Source: JAMXLO01 sp041487355
Lineage (GTDB): Bacteria; Pseudomonadota; Alphaproteobacteria; Acetobacterales; Acetobacteraceae
NCBI GenBank assembly: GCA_041487355.1
Contig: JBGPND010000008.1
Coordinates: forward strand, 1-59,650
DNA length: 59,650 nucleotides
Direction of reading: 5' to 3'
Shown here piece after piece: positions 39,880-48,959 of the stretch; the first letter of the stretch is position 1; each line of letters starts with the position of its first letter. A program made the translations under genes and the position numbers. The notes beneath the pieces are model-generated. The model ran no database searches. It was not told where the DNA came from and worked only from the letters and a program-made list of their open reading frames with translations.

Positions 39880-40809
39880 TCAAGACCCCGGCGGGGCCGA
39901 GAACATCCGGTGGGTCGCATAGGACAACCACACATGGCGGGTGCGCAGGTAATCGGCACCCAGCAGCATATCGACATCACGCAGTTTCACCGGCGCAACA
40001 TGGATCGCCTGGTTCCTGAAGTCCTGACCGCCGATCCGTATCTCGTTAAAGCGGTGGACGTGGCCGGCGACTTCATTCTGATCGACGCCATGGCCGGACG
40101 CAGGCGGATCGCGCGCGAGGATTTCAGGGCCGATGCCCAGACGTTGCGCCGCTTGCGTCGTCATGACGGATAGCCGTGCGCCGGAATCGATGAGTGCGGA
40201 GATCGGCTGGCCGTCGACCTGCACGTCGATCGACAGCAGGCTCTTGTACGACCGGCGCATCGGAATGACGGAGCCGGCATGGTTCCAAGGGGCGAAGTCG
40301 CTGGTGCAGGCCTGCGTGCGATACAGGGTCATCTTTCGGTGTGGCAGGTCCAGTTCCACATCGAAGCTGGAGAGCAGATCGGCACCGACCAGGTCTGCAA
40401 CGGGTGGGTCAATACCCACGATCCGCAGCAACGGCCCCACCGCTATGCTCTGGCTCAACAGTTGCATGTGCCCGATGGCGAAAGACGTCAATCGCACGTT
40501 GGGCGCCATAATCTGACCACCGGTACCGATCAGCGTGGTGTGTCGCCTGCCGTCGCGATCCAGCCGGAACCGCATCGCCGCCTCGGGCGAAATCACCGAT
40601 CCTTCGGCCCCGGTATCGACCATGAGCGCGACGGGGGTCCTGTCGATGGCGCCCGGCACCAGCAGAAACCCACGATCAAGTCGAACCGGCAACTCGGCCG
40701 CAGGCTCAATTAAGCAGGTGTTCGATCGGGCTGGATGATCCGGCATCTGAGCACAGGCGGCAAGTGAAGCAACAAGTATCAGCGTGAAGAGATCGTGACG
40801 GAGCCTCAT
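39880..40809 (-). CDS. Retropepsin-like aspartic protease, predicted lipoprotein
   Basis: The product of about 309 residues starts with a lipoprotein signal (LFTLILVASLAACAQ, lipobox Cys). It has two aspartic-protease half-folds: VALMVDTGAEGSVIS and ISALIDSGARLSVMTTQAA. Each DTGA or DSGA supplies one catalytic Asp, followed by hydrophobic GADLLSSFDVELDL and LLGADYLRTRHVW. The single-chain double retropepsin layout is typical of bacterial SpoIIGA/APRc-like or DUF-type periplasmic proteases. The ATG at 40809 is chosen because it starts the signal peptide. The substrate is unknown, and it is divergent from the ring-hydroxylating oxygenase genes. Confidence 0.85.
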   Translation of the reverse strand: MRLRHDLFTLILVASLAACAQMPDHPARSNTCLIEPAAELPVRLDRGFLLVPGAIDRTPVALMVDTGAEGSVISPEAAMRFRLDRDGRRHTTLIGTGGQIMAPNVRLTSFAIGHMQLLSQSIAVGPLLRIVGIDPPVADLVGADLLSSFDVELDLPHRKMTLYRTQACTSDFAPWNHAGSVIPMRRSYKSLLSIDVQVDGQPISALIDSGARLSVMTTQAAQRLGIGPEILARDPPASGHGVDQNEVAGHVHRFNEIRIGGQDFRNQAIHVAPVKLRDVDMLLGADYLRTRHVWLSYATHRMFSAPPGS

Positions 40810-40996
40810 TGCCTTTACTCCGGATGACTTGAAACGGCGTCGCATCTATTACGGTGCACGGGATGAGATCGTCAAGCACGCCTTGGAGGTCTGCGCAGGA
40901 GGGTCTTGGTGGCGCCCTTGACGTGGGCCACGCCGAATGGCGCATGATCGGGGACCAGGGCAAGCGGCCTGCGCGGCCCGGAGGGAGGTAAGGCAG

Positions 40997-42343
40997 ATGA
41001 CCACGACCCTGCCCATCGACCGGATGATCGATATCGAGCATGGCACGATCAGCCGGGAGATCTTCGTCTCGCCCGAGTTCCATCGCGAGGAACTGGAGAA
41101 ACTGTTCACCCGCGCCTGGCTGTTCGTCGGCCACGAAAGCCAGATTGGCAAACCGGGCGACTTCTTCGTCTCGCGCATGGGCGAGGAATCGGTGATCCTG
41201 TCTCGCGACACCCAGGGCGCGGTGCACGTGTTCCTGAATTCCTGCCGCCACCGGGGGATGAAGGTGTGCCGCTACGAGCAGGGCAATACGTCGCTGTTCG
41301 TCTGCCCCTATCACTCATGGAGCTACACCACCGACGGCAAGCTGCAGGGCGTTCCGCTGTATCGCGCACTGTATGAGGGCACGTTGAACCGCGACGAGTG
41401 GTCGCTGATCGAGGTGCCGAAGCTCGCGCTCTACAAGGGCACGGTGTGGGCGTCGTGGGACCCGGCCGCGCCCGATTTCCTCGAATACCTTGGCGGCGCC
41501 GTGGATCACCTGGACCAGGTGCTGGACTGCCGCGACGGACGTCCCGGCGGGTCGGAAGTCATCGGCGTGCACAAATGGATCTTCCCCGCCAACTGGAAGT
41601 TCGCCGCGGAGAATTTCCTGGGCGATACGTATCACAACCCGTCGCACCGTTCTGTGGACATGATCGGCATCGGCCCCAGCGCCCAGCGAGGCCAGAAGGG
41701 TCGCCGCGACAACGAGTACAACAAGGGCCAGCATGTATGGGTGAGCCACCCGGCGGGGCACGGCATGCACAGCGTGCTGATGCCAGCCGACGTTGAATAC
41801 GAGTCGTCCTACGCGCAGTACCCGATCGTCGACGAGTATTTCCGCCATTGCTTCCATGAGCGGAAGCGCCGGCTGGGCGAGAAGGCGCGGCTGCTGCCGT
41901 TCACCGGCAACATCTTCCCGAACGCCTCGTATCACGGGAGGCAGCCGCGCGGGATCTGCGTCTGGCATCCGCACAGCCCGACCGAGACCGAAGCCTGGCG
42001 CTTCTTCCTGGTCGATGCCGATGCGCCGGCCGAGGCGAAGGACGTGCTGCGGCGATTCTACATGCGCTATTCCGGTCCCGCCGGCATGACCGAGCAGGAC
42101 GACATGGAGAACTGGCTGTACGCCACCGCCGCCAGCAAGGGCACGATCGCACGGCGCTATCCGTTCAACTACCAGATGTCGATGGGGGCGTACAAGACCA
42201 ACGATCCGATCCCGGGCGACGTGTCGCTGCAGATCACCGATCAGACGCCGCGCAACTACTATCGTGTCTACGCGTCGTATCTGAATGGCGGCTCATGGGA
42301 CGAATTGCTCGGGCGGCCGCAGATCCGCGCGGCAGCCGAATGA
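40997..42343 (+). CDS. Aromatic ring-hydroxylating dioxygenase, large (alpha) subunit
   Basis: The 448-residue product has the Rieske [2Fe-2S] ligands C83/H85 (NSCRHRG) and C103/H106 (FVCPYHSW). The mononuclear iron ligands are H213 and H218 in GDTYHNPSHRS with D210 as bridging Asp. The family uses NADH-derived electrons and oxygen to add two hydroxyls to an aromatic ring; the substrate is not decidable here. The start follows a strong GAGGGAGGTAAGGCAG site. The beta subunit gene overlaps by four bases. No ferredoxin or reductase gene is adjacent. Confidence 0.95.
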   Translation: MTTTLPIDRMIDIEHGTISREIFVSPEFHREELEKLFTRAWLFVGHESQIGKPGDFFVSRMGEESVILSRDTQGAVHVFLNSCRHRGMKVCRYEQGNTSLFVCPYHSWSYTTDGKLQGVPLYRALYEGTLNRDEWSLIEVPKLALYKGTVWASWDPAAPDFLEYLGGAVDHLDQVLDCRDGRPGGSEVIGVHKWIFPANWKFAAENFLGDTYHNPSHRSVDMIGIGPSAQRGQKGRRDNEYNKGQHVWVSHPAGHGMHSVLMPADVEYESSYAQYPIVDEYFRHCFHERKRRLGEKARLLPFTGNIFPNASYHGRQPRGICVWHPHSPTETEAWRFFLVDADAPAEAKDVLRRFYMRYSGPAGMTEQDDMENWLYATAASKGTIARRYPFNYQMSMGAYKTNDPIPGDVSLQITDQTPRNYYRVYASYLNGGSWDELLGRPQIRAAAE

Positions 42344-42879
42344 CGCGCTCGCTCGCCGGGTACCAGCTCCGCGAGGAGATCGAGGACTTCCTCTACTTCG
42401 AGGCCGACCTGCTGGATCAGCGGCGGTTCAAGGAGTGGCTGGACCTGCTGGCCGAGGACCTGGTGTATTTCATGCCGATGCGCCGCAACGTGAAGTTCGG
42501 CCAGCAGGCGGAACGCGAGAATACCCGCCAGGGTGAGGGCATAAGCTGGTTCGACGAGGACAAGTGGACACTCGGCAAGCGAGTGGAGCAGATCCTCACC
42601 GGCGTGCACTACGCCGAGGAGCCGCTGTCGCGCGTGTGTCACATGGTCAGCAATGTGCGTCTGCTTGATGTGCGGCCTTCGATTGAGGATGCGCGGGAGG
42701 TGACGGTGGGCTGCCGCTTCCTGGTGTATCAGAACCGTGTCGAGTACGAGAATTACAGCTTCATCGGCCGCCGTACCGATGAGTTGCGCCGGGCAGGAAG
42801 CTCGTGGCAGATCGCCAGGCGGGAGATCATCCTGGAGCAGAACGTGCTGCTGGCGAAGAACCTGAGCATCTTCTTCTAG
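42340..42879 (+). CDS. Aromatic ring-hydroxylating dioxygenase, small (beta) subunit
   Basis: The 179-residue product has the NTF2-like beta subunit fold: EIEDFLYFEADLLDQRRFKE, WLDLLAEDLVYFMPMRRNV and CRFLVYQNRVEYENYSFIGR. It stabilises the alpha3beta3 dioxygenase. The ATG overlaps the alpha subunit stop (ATGA), so expression is coupled. A family A palindrome and two small genes of unknown function follow on the same strand. Confidence 0.94.
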   Translation: MTRSLAGYQLREEIEDFLYFEADLLDQRRFKEWLDLLAEDLVYFMPMRRNVKFGQQAERENTRQGEGISWFDEDKWTLGKRVEQILTGVHYAEEPLSRVCHMVSNVRLLDVRPSIEDAREVTVGCRFLVYQNRVEYENYSFIGRRTDELRRAGSSWQIARREIILEQNVLLAKNLSIFF

Positions 42880-42902
42880 ACTGATGTTCATGCCGACCCT
42901 GG

Positions 42903-42989
42903 ACCCCCTCCGCAACCCTCCCCCGCTTCGCGGGAGAGGGGGCGCTGAACTCCCTCTCCCGCGAAGCGGGGGAGGGTTGCGGAGGGGGT
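42903..42989. repeat. GC-rich palindromic repeat, family A, copy 4
   Basis: The left arm (ACCCCCTCCGCAACCCTCCC, then CCGCTTCGCGGGAG) and right arm (CCCTCTCCCGCGAAGCGGGG, then GAGGGTTGCGGAGGGGGT) are inverse to each other. Its right edge GGAGGGGGTGCCC directly precedes the ATG of the 61-codon gene and acts as its ribosome-binding site. Confidence 0.9.
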
Positions 42990-42993
42990 GCCC

Positions 42994-43179
42994 ATGATCG
43001 AACTCACCGGCATCGAGCGCGGCAGCAAGCTCCGCATCGTCGGCGGTATCACCGCCGAAGTGCTGGAGATCGTCAACGACGAATGGGCGCGGGTCCGGCT
43101 TGTCGAGGTGCCGGAAGGTGGCCCCACGCTGGGCACCGAAGAACTCTGCCACGCCACCGACATCGTCGAAGTCGTCTGA
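42994..43179 (+). CDS. Small protein of unknown function, dioxygenase locus
   Basis: The 61-residue product has no recognised family. It is rich in short beta-strand-like segments (SKLRIVGGITAEVLEIV, ARVRLVEVPEGG) and ends acidic. It could be a small beta barrel. The GGAGGGGGTGCCC before its ATG is the edge of a palindromic repeat; a GTG two codons earlier is possible. It follows the dioxygenase beta gene by 114 bases and ends two bases before the next gene, so it probably belongs to the same transcript. Confidence 0.6.
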   Translation: MIELTGIERGSKLRIVGGITAEVLEIVNDEWARVRLVEVPEGGPTLGTEELCHATDIVEVV

Positions 43180-43181
43180 CC

Positions 43182-43586
43182 ATGCTGCGCATTGGCTTCC
43201 TGCCCAGCGACTTCAATCCGATGGTGCTGATGCTCGGCGAAGCCGAAGACCTGCGCCTGCTCGCCGCCGTGCTGCGCCGGTTCGCGCGTGACCGGAGCGA
43301 CGTCCGCCTGGACCAGCTTGGTTTCTGCCCGACACCCCGAGCGCAGATCACGCTGACCGCCTCGGTCGGACCGCCTGGCGTCGAATCTCTGTCCAACGCC
43401 GGTTCGTTCCTATGGAGACTCGATGTGGCACGGGCCAACAGCTTCGCCGAACTGATCGACCAACTCGCTCAGCCGTCGCGCGTCGCCGGATCGGAGATGC
43501 TGGAATGCACGACCGGGGAGGAAATCCCGGTGAAGATATCGCGCGGCGAATACACCGACGACTTCCTGCGGGGCGAGGCCGCGTAG
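43182..43586 (+). CDS. Hypothetical protein, dioxygenase locus
   Basis: The 134-residue product has no recognised motif. It shows the hydrophobic start MLRIGFLPSDFNPMVLMLG, an Arg-rich amphipathic stretch (LLAAVLRRFARDRSD) and an acidic C-terminus (TTGEEIPVKISRGEYTDDF). The coding bias and the two-base spacing after the 61-codon gene support it as real. It converges on ilvE with a six-base gap. A role with the dioxygenase is only suggested by position. Confidence 0.65.
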   Translation: MLRIGFLPSDFNPMVLMLGEAEDLRLLAAVLRRFARDRSDVRLDQLGFCPTPRAQITLTASVGPPGVESLSNAGSFLWRLDVARANSFAELIDQLAQPSRVAGSEMLECTTGEEIPVKISRGEYTDDFLRGEAA

Positions 43587-43592
43587 CCTCGC

Positions 43593-44672
43593 TCAGCCCC
43601 CCAATCGGTTCCCGAGCAGCCGCGTCCAGCCGTGCGGATCAGGCGCCGTGCCGTACTGGATACCGACGATGGTGTCGTACAGCTTCTGCGTCAGCTCGCC
43701 GGTCTGCCCGCCGTTGATCACGTAGCGCTCGCCCTTGAAGCCCAGTTCGCCCACCGGGGAGATCACCGCCGCGGTCCCCGTCCCCCACATCTCCAGCCGT
43801 CCCGCCTGCGCCGCCGCGATCACCTCGTCGATCGCCACCGGGCGCTCCGACACAGAGAGCCCCCAGTCGCGCAGCAGGGTCAGCACCGAGTCGCGCGTGA
43901 TGCCCGCCAGGATCGCGCCGTTCAACGGCGGCGTGATCACCTCGTCGCCGATCTTCAGCATGATGTTCATCGTGCCGACCTCGTCGAGGTAGCGATGCTC
44001 CACCCCATCCAGCCACAGCACCTGAGTGTAGCCCGCCTGCTGCGCCTCCTCGGCGCCGTACAGGCTCGCGGCATAGTTGCCGGCGGTCTTCGCCGCCCCC
44101 AGCCCGCCCTTCACCGCCCGGACGTGCGTGTCCGAGGCCAGGATGCGGACCGGGTTCATGCCCTCCTTGTAGTACGCCCCCACCGGCCCGACGATGACGT
44201 AATAGAGATAGCTGCTGGACGGGTGCACGCCGAGGAAGGTCTCGGTCGCGATCACGGTCGGGCGGATATACAGCGACGTCCCGGGCAACGACGGCACCCA
44301 GCGCTGGTCGATCTCCACCAGGGCGCGGATCGACTCCTCGACCAGTTCCGGGTCGAGCTCCGGGATGCACAGATAATGTGCCGAGCGGTTCAGCCGCCGC
44401 GCGTGGTCGGGCGCGCGGAAGAGCCGGATGCGGCCGTCGCGGCCGCGGAATGCCTTCATCCCGTCGAAGATCGCCTGGCCGTAGTGCAGCACGCAGGTCG
44501 CGGGGTCCAGGCTGAACGGCCCGTACGGCACGATGCGCGGGTCGTGCCAGCCCTGCCCCTCGTGGTAGTCCATCAGGAACATGTGGTCGGTGAAGACCTT
44601 GCCGAAGGCGAGGGTCTCGTCTGCCGGCGGCTGCTTCGGGTTGATCGTCCGGGTGATCGCGATCTGGGTCAA
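43593..44672 (-). CDS. ilvE: Branched-chain amino acid aminotransferase
   Basis: This fold-type IV PLP enzyme of about 359 residues transaminates Leu, Ile and Val. It has HYGQAIFDGMKAFRG, the PLP-binding Lys near HVRAVKGGLGAAKTAGNYA, and the GTMNIML and GGQTGELTQKLYD segments of the longer (IlvE type II) form. The start is not certain. A TTG at 44672 gives the usual length, and the weak GAGACAG upstream supports it only modestly; an ATG at 44750 would add 26 unlikely residues. Family A repeat copy 5 lies upstream. The gene is alone and convergent with the dioxygenase locus. Confidence 0.93.
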   Translation of the reverse strand: MTQIAITRTINPKQPPADETLAFGKVFTDHMFLMDYHEGQGWHDPRIVPYGPFSLDPATCVLHYGQAIFDGMKAFRGRDGRIRLFRAPDHARRLNRSAHYLCIPELDPELVEESIRALVEIDQRWVPSLPGTSLYIRPTVIATETFLGVHPSSSYLYYVIVGPVGAYYKEGMNPVRILASDTHVRAVKGGLGAAKTAGNYAASLYGAEEAQQAGYTQVLWLDGVEHRYLDEVGTMNIMLKIGDEVITPPLNGAILAGITRDSVLTLLRDWGLSVSERPVAIDEVIAAAQAGRLEMWGTGTAAVISPVGELGFKGERYVINGGQTGELTQKLYDTIVGIQYGTAPDPHGWTRLLGNRLGG

Positions 44673-44763
44673 TGCTGTCTCGTGGGCTTTGGTTGAGCGA
44701 TGGGAGGCCAGACTATCCCGGCGCGGCGGCCAGGTTAATGCCCCGTACATGGGCGGTCCTGCG

Positions 44764-44861
44764 GACCCCTCCCCCAACCCCCTCCCGCAAGGGGAGGGGG
44801 AGTAGGTGGAGTAGGTACAGCACTCCCCCTCCCCTTGCGGGACGGGACTGGGGGGAGGGGT
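44764..44861. repeat. GC-rich palindromic repeat, family A, copy 5
   Basis: The left arm (GACCCCTCCCCCAACCCCCT, then CCCGCAAGGGGAGG) and right arm (CTCCCCCTCCCCTTGCGGGA, then CGGGACTGGGGGGAGGGGTC) are nearly inverse, with a few mismatches in the right arm. It lies downstream of the Pot-type permease gene and upstream of ilvE. Confidence 0.8.
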
Positions 44862-44868
44862 CGATCCG

Positions 44869-45693
44869 CTACCGCTTCGCCCGCGTGACGATCTGCGTCG
44901 GGTTGACGAAGCGCAGCGCGATCAGCAGCCAGACCAGCGTGGTGACCATATACACCACAGCCATCGCATCGATCGACTGGCCGGGCCGCACGCCGGCGGC
45001 GAACACCGCATAGTACAGCGCCACCACCAGAGTTTGGCTGGTCGGGCCCGCGGTCAGGAAGGTCAGCTCGAACATCGCGATGGTGCGCACCAGCACCAGA
45101 AGCAGCGCCGCCAGAATCCCCGGTGTCAGCAGCGGCACCAGGATCTGCACGAACAGCCGGCCCATCCCGGCGCCGAACACGCGCGCCGCCGCCTCCACCC
45201 GCGGGTCGATCTGCTCCACGAACGGGATCATGATCAGGATGACGAAGGGCACCGTCGGCACCAGGTTCGCCAGGATCACCCCCCATATCCTCCCCGCCAG
45301 ATGCGCCTGATACAGCACGGTTGCCAGCGGAATGCCGTAGGTGATCGGCGGCACCAGGAGCGGCAGCAGAAACAGCAGCATGACCGCCTGCTTGCCGGGG
45401 AAGTTGCGCCGCGCCATGGCGTAGGCCGTCGGCACGCCGATCAGCCCCGAGATCAGCACCACCGCGCCCACCACCTGGACCGTGACGATCAGGATGTCCG
45501 GCAAGCCGAATTCGTCCCAGGCCAGCGTATACCATTGCGTCGTGTAGCCGGCCGGCAGCCAGGTGTTGAACCAGCGCGTGCCGAACGAGTTCACCAGGAC
45601 GCTGCCGATCATCGCCAGCAGATTGACGACGAAGAACACCACCAGCGCCCAGACGGCGATCGCCCACAGCCGCTCACCGATGCTCCGACGCAT
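44869..45693 (-). CDS. ABC transporter permease, PotC/ThiP type
   Basis: The 274-residue inner-membrane permease has about six membrane segments and the binding-protein-dependent coupling loop VEAAARVFGAGMGRLFVQILVP (EAA motif). It is the last gene of a leftward importer set and pairs with the PotB-type permease five bases upstream. The family takes up polyamines, thiamine, iron or organic acids; the solute is not known. The ATG at 45693 (MRRSIGERLW) is chosen since the upstream in-frame sequence overlaps the other permease. Confidence 0.9.
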   Translation of the reverse strand: MRRSIGERLWAIAVWALVVFFVVNLLAMIGSVLVNSFGTRWFNTWLPAGYTTQWYTLAWDEFGLPDILIVTVQVVGAVVLISGLIGVPTAYAMARRNFPGKQAVMLLFLLPLLVPPITYGIPLATVLYQAHLAGRIWGVILANLVPTVPFVILIMIPFVEQIDPRVEAAARVFGAGMGRLFVQILVPLLTPGILAALLLVLVRTIAMFELTFLTAGPTSQTLVVALYYAVFAAGVRPGQSIDAMAVVYMVTTLVWLLIALRFVNPTQIVTRAKR

Positions 45694-45698
45694 GTGCG

Positions 45699-46583
45699 TC
45701 AGCCCTTGCCGCTGCTCGCGGGGCCGCGGAACAGGAGATTCCGCGCGCCCAGCAGCGCCACGATGATCACCGCCTGCACGCCGGCCATCAGCATCGCGAT
45801 CGCCGAGGCGAGCGAATAGTCGTACTGCTCGAACGCTGCCTGGTAGGCGGCGATCGAGATCACCCGCGTCGGCCCGGCCGGCGCGCCCAGCAGGATCGCA
45901 GAGGGAAACACGGTGAATGCCTGCACGAAGGCAAGCGCCAGTGTGATGGCGAGCCCGGGCGCCAGCAGCGGTAGCAGGATGCGGAAGAAGCGCTGTCGCG
46001 CCCGGGCACCCAGCATCGCACCGGCCTGCTCGAGCGACGGGTCGATCCCGGTGATGTACGACAGCGTCAGCAGGAAGGTGAACGGGAAGCCGGTGATCAC
46101 CAGCGACAGCATGACGCCCCAGTAGTTGTGCACCAGGCGTATCGGGTTCCCGACCAGGCCGAACTCGAGCAACACGCGATTGAGCCAGCCGCGCGGACCG
46201 AGATAGGTCAGCAGCCCTTCGGCCACCATCACGGTCCCCAGCGTGATCGGGATCAACAGGATCGTGGTCAGCAGCCGCTGCCGCTTCATCAGCCGCACGC
46301 GCAGCGCGACCGGCACCGACAGCACCACGTTCAGCAGCGTGACCGGAACCGCGATCAGCAGCGTGGTGTAGATCGTGTCGTAGAGGAACGGATCCGAGAA
46401 GAACGTCACGTAGTTCGCCAGCCAGTCGCCTTGCTTCGGGTTGAACGACAGCACCAGCCCGTAGAGGAACGGGTAGATGAACAGCGCCAGCACGAACAGC
46501 ACGCCGGGCATCACGAGCAGGGTCACCGCGTCCAGCCCGTGCTCGCGCAGCCTCCGGCGGAGCGGCAGTTGCGCGATGCTCAT
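45699..46583 (-). CDS. ABC transporter permease, PotB type
   Basis: The 294-residue membrane protein has a hydrophobic N-terminus (VTLLVMPGVLFVLALFIYPF) and the coupling loop EQAGAMLGARARQRFFRILL. It is the first permease of the Pot-type importer. Its ATG overlaps the stop of the ATPase gene (ATGA at 46580-46583), so translation is coupled. The type of permease matches spermidine, putrescine and related importers. Confidence 0.9.
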   Translation of the reverse strand: MSIAQLPLRRRLREHGLDAVTLLVMPGVLFVLALFIYPFLYGLVLSFNPKQGDWLANYVTFFSDPFLYDTIYTTLLIAVPVTLLNVVLSVPVALRVRLMKRQRLLTTILLIPITLGTVMVAEGLLTYLGPRGWLNRVLLEFGLVGNPIRLVHNYWGVMLSLVITGFPFTFLLTLSYITGIDPSLEQAGAMLGARARQRFFRILLPLLAPGLAITLALAFVQAFTVFPSAILLGAPAGPTRVISIAAYQAAFEQYDYSLASAIAMLMAGVQAVIIVALLGARNLLFRGPASSGKG

Positions 46584-47632
46584 GCGGCGTAGACCAGAAC
46601 GCGCGATGGTGACGCGTCAAGGCGCACCACGTCGCCCGCCCTCACCCGCTGCTCGCAACGGAAATACAGGTCGGTGCCATCCGCGGTGCGCGCCACGGCA
46701 TAGAAATCGCGGCCGTGGTACTCGGCGATTTCCACCTTGGCGGAGATCGGCCCACCGGCGGTTGGCCGCAAATCGTCCGGGCGGATCGCCACGATCACCT
46801 GGCCGCCGACCGCCTCGAACGGCGTGCCGATCAGCCGCGCCCCGCCGACGGTCACCGCGACACCCTGATCCGTCGCCTCGGCGCGCGACGTGACCAGATT
46901 GCGATAGCCCATGAACTCGGCCACGTCGGGATTGGCCGGCCGCGTATACAGCTCCTCCGGCGTGCCGACCTGGCGCGTCTGGCCCTGGATCATCACCAGG
47001 ATACGGTCGGCAAGCGACAGCGCCTCCTCCTGGTCATGCGTCACATAGATCGTGGAACAGCCGAGCATGGTGTGGATGCGGCGGATCTCCGCGCGCATCT
47101 CGAGCCGCAGCTTGGCATCCAGATTCGACAGCGGCTCGTCCATCAGCACCAGCGGCGGCTCCACCACGATGGCACGCGCGATCGCCACGCGTTGCTGCTG
47201 TCCGCCGGACAACTGGCCGGGCAGCTTGTCCCCCTGTTCCTCGAGCCGCACCAGCGCCAACGCCTCCTCGACCCGTCGCGCGATCTCAGCCTTCGGCCGG
47301 CGCTGCGTCGCCAGGCCGAACGCGATGTTGCGCCGCACGCTCATGTGCGGGAACAGCGCGTAGTTCTGGAACACCATGCCGAAGCCGCGATCCTCCGGCC
47401 CCGTCTCGTCGAGGCGCTGATCGTCCAGCCAGATCGCCCCATCGGTCACCTGCAACAGCCCGGCGATGCAGTTCAGCGCAGTGGACTTGCCGCAGCCCGA
47501 CGGGCCAAGCAGGGCGACGAATTCGCCCCGCTTCACCGTCAGGGTCACGTCACGCAAGGCGTGCACCTGGCCGAAGTCGCGGCTGACCCGATCGAGCCGC
47601 AGCTCGCGGAAGTCACGCGAGGCGATCGCCAT
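46580..47632 (-). CDS. ABC transporter ATPase, PotA type
   Basis: The 350-residue ATPase has Walker A GPSGCGKST, signature LSGGQQQRVAIARAI, Walker B LVLMDEPLSNLDAKLR, H-loop THDQEEAL and a C-terminal TOBE-like regulatory domain (IVAIRPDDLRP, VEIAEYHGRDFYAVAR). It hydrolyses ATP for the two permeases encoded directly downstream. The binding-protein gene lies six bases upstream, so binding protein, ATPase and both permeases form one four-gene operon. Confidence 0.94.
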   Translation of the reverse strand: MAIASRDFRELRLDRVSRDFGQVHALRDVTLTVKRGEFVALLGPSGCGKSTALNCIAGLLQVTDGAIWLDDQRLDETGPEDRGFGMVFQNYALFPHMSVRRNIAFGLATQRRPKAEIARRVEEALALVRLEEQGDKLPGQLSGGQQQRVAIARAIVVEPPLVLMDEPLSNLDAKLRLEMRAEIRRIHTMLGCSTIYVTHDQEEALSLADRILVMIQGQTRQVGTPEELYTRPANPDVAEFMGYRNLVTSRAEATDQGVAVTVGGARLIGTPFEAVGGQVIVAIRPDDLRPTAGGPISAKVEIAEYHGRDFYAVARTADGTDLYFRCEQRVRAGDVVRLDASPSRVLVYAA

Positions 47633-47638
47633 GCGCCG

Positions 47639-48829
47639 TTACTTGCCGACGCGCGCGCCGACCTGCTGGTCCCAGCGCTGGAACGCATAGACAAGCTTGT
47701 CCGCGGGCAGCGGCACCTCGGATGGCACCTCGGCGATCAGCTTGTCGTAGAACGGCCTGGTGTATTCCTTGATGAGGGCCTGGCTGTCGGGCGGTGCCAT
47801 CGACAGCGGCACGTCCTTCACCGCGGGGCCGGGATAGAAATAGCCCTTGTCATAGGTCATCGCCTGCGCCGGCTTGCTCAGCATGTACTTGGTCATGTCG
47901 AGCAGTACCGCCAGCTTGTCGTTCGACACGCCCTTGGGGACCGCCCAGTACTGCGCGTCGGTGACCCAATGGAAGCCTTGCAGCACCGCCATCTGCGCCT
48001 CCTTCGGCACCACGCCGAGGATGCGCGGATTGAGGTCCCAGCCGAGATGCGAGGCGATCATGTCGCGCGAGCCCTCGGCCAGCTCCTTCATCGTGGCACC
48101 GGTGCCCGTCGGGTAATATTCGATGTTCTTGCCCAGTTCGACGAGATAGGCCCAGGTCTTGTCCCAGCCGTCCTTCGGGTCCATCGGATCCTTGTCGCCG
48201 AGCAGATAGGGCAGGCCCTGCAGGAAGGTGCGACCGGGTCCCGAATTGGCCGGGCGGGCATACAGGAAGCGCCGGGGATGCGCGCGGCTCCAGTCCAGCA
48301 GTTCCTGCGCGGTCTTCGGCGGCTGCTTCACCGCATCGGGCATGTATTCCAGGATCGGACCGGCGGGGCAGAACACCACGCACACCGCCTGATTCTCCGC
48401 CAGGCCCTGCATCTTCCACGCCCCCGGCAGATAGATCTCCCGCAGGTTCGGCAGCACCGACCCGTAGTCGGTCACCAGCGGGACCCACAGCTTCTGGTCG
48501 ATGCCCGCGGACAGGCCGTCGGTACCGGTCAGCACCAGATCGATGTCCACGCGGCCGGCGGCCTGCTGCGCCTTGATCTTGCCCGGCAGCTCCGGCGCCG
48601 GCGCCTGGGAGAACGAGATCTTCGACACCAGCTTCGGATTGGCCTTCGCGTACGCCTCCATGGCGCCCTGCGTCAGTTGCAACTGGCCCGCCACGTCAAT
48701 GACGTTCAGCGTGACCGGCGAGGAGGGCAATGCGGGTGCAGCGGCACCAAGTGCACCGCGCATGCCGAGTGCTGCCGTCCCCGCCACGCCGGCCAGTAGC
48801 GCTCGACGGGTGGTTGTTGTGCTGTTCAT
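47639..48829 (-). CDS. Pot-type ABC transporter extracellular solute-binding protein
   Basis: The product of about 396 residues starts with a probable Tat signal (TTTTRRALLAGVAGTAALGM). The mature part has the type II binding-protein pattern of the PotD/AfuA group (VDIDLVLTGTDGLSAGIDQK, WVPLVTDYGSVLPN, DLNPRILGVVPKE). The ATG at 48829 is chosen as the start of the signal. It is the first gene of the leftward importer operon. The ligand is unknown. The divergent RraA-like gene starts 252 bases away, and an FNR-like box lies between them. Confidence 0.92.
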   Translation of the reverse strand: MNSTTTTRRALLAGVAGTAALGMRGALGAAAPALPSSPVTLNVIDVAGQLQLTQGAMEAYAKANPKLVSKISFSQAPAPELPGKIKAQQAAGRVDIDLVLTGTDGLSAGIDQKLWVPLVTDYGSVLPNLREIYLPGAWKMQGLAENQAVCVVFCPAGPILEYMPDAVKQPPKTAQELLDWSRAHPRRFLYARPANSGPGRTFLQGLPYLLGDKDPMDPKDGWDKTWAYLVELGKNIEYYPTGTGATMKELAEGSRDMIASHLGWDLNPRILGVVPKEAQMAVLQGFHWVTDAQYWAVPKGVSNDKLAVLLDMTKYMLSKPAQAMTYDKGYFYPGPAVKDVPLSMAPPDSQALIKEYTRPFYDKLIAEVPSEVPLPADKLVYAFQRWDQQVGARVGK

Positions 48830-48959
48830 GGTCGCTTCCCTCACGCAGTTGGACGACGCCGACCGCCGCGTAGCTGATGCGCAGCGGCAAGGCAATCAAC
48901 GTTCCCCGGCCGCCTGGCCGGATCGTGTTCGCTTTCTAGCGGAGCCTCGCCCCACCGCA

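Noticed and set aside
39606..39922. Possible genes between the nuclease-like and protease genes
   Set aside because: Overlapping frames on both strands have no motif, no ribosome-binding site and chance-like composition.
46715..48799. A 694-codon plus-strand frame opposite the Pot-type ATPase and binding-protein genes
   Set aside because: It is Arg/His/Leu-rich antisense translation with no recognisable fold.
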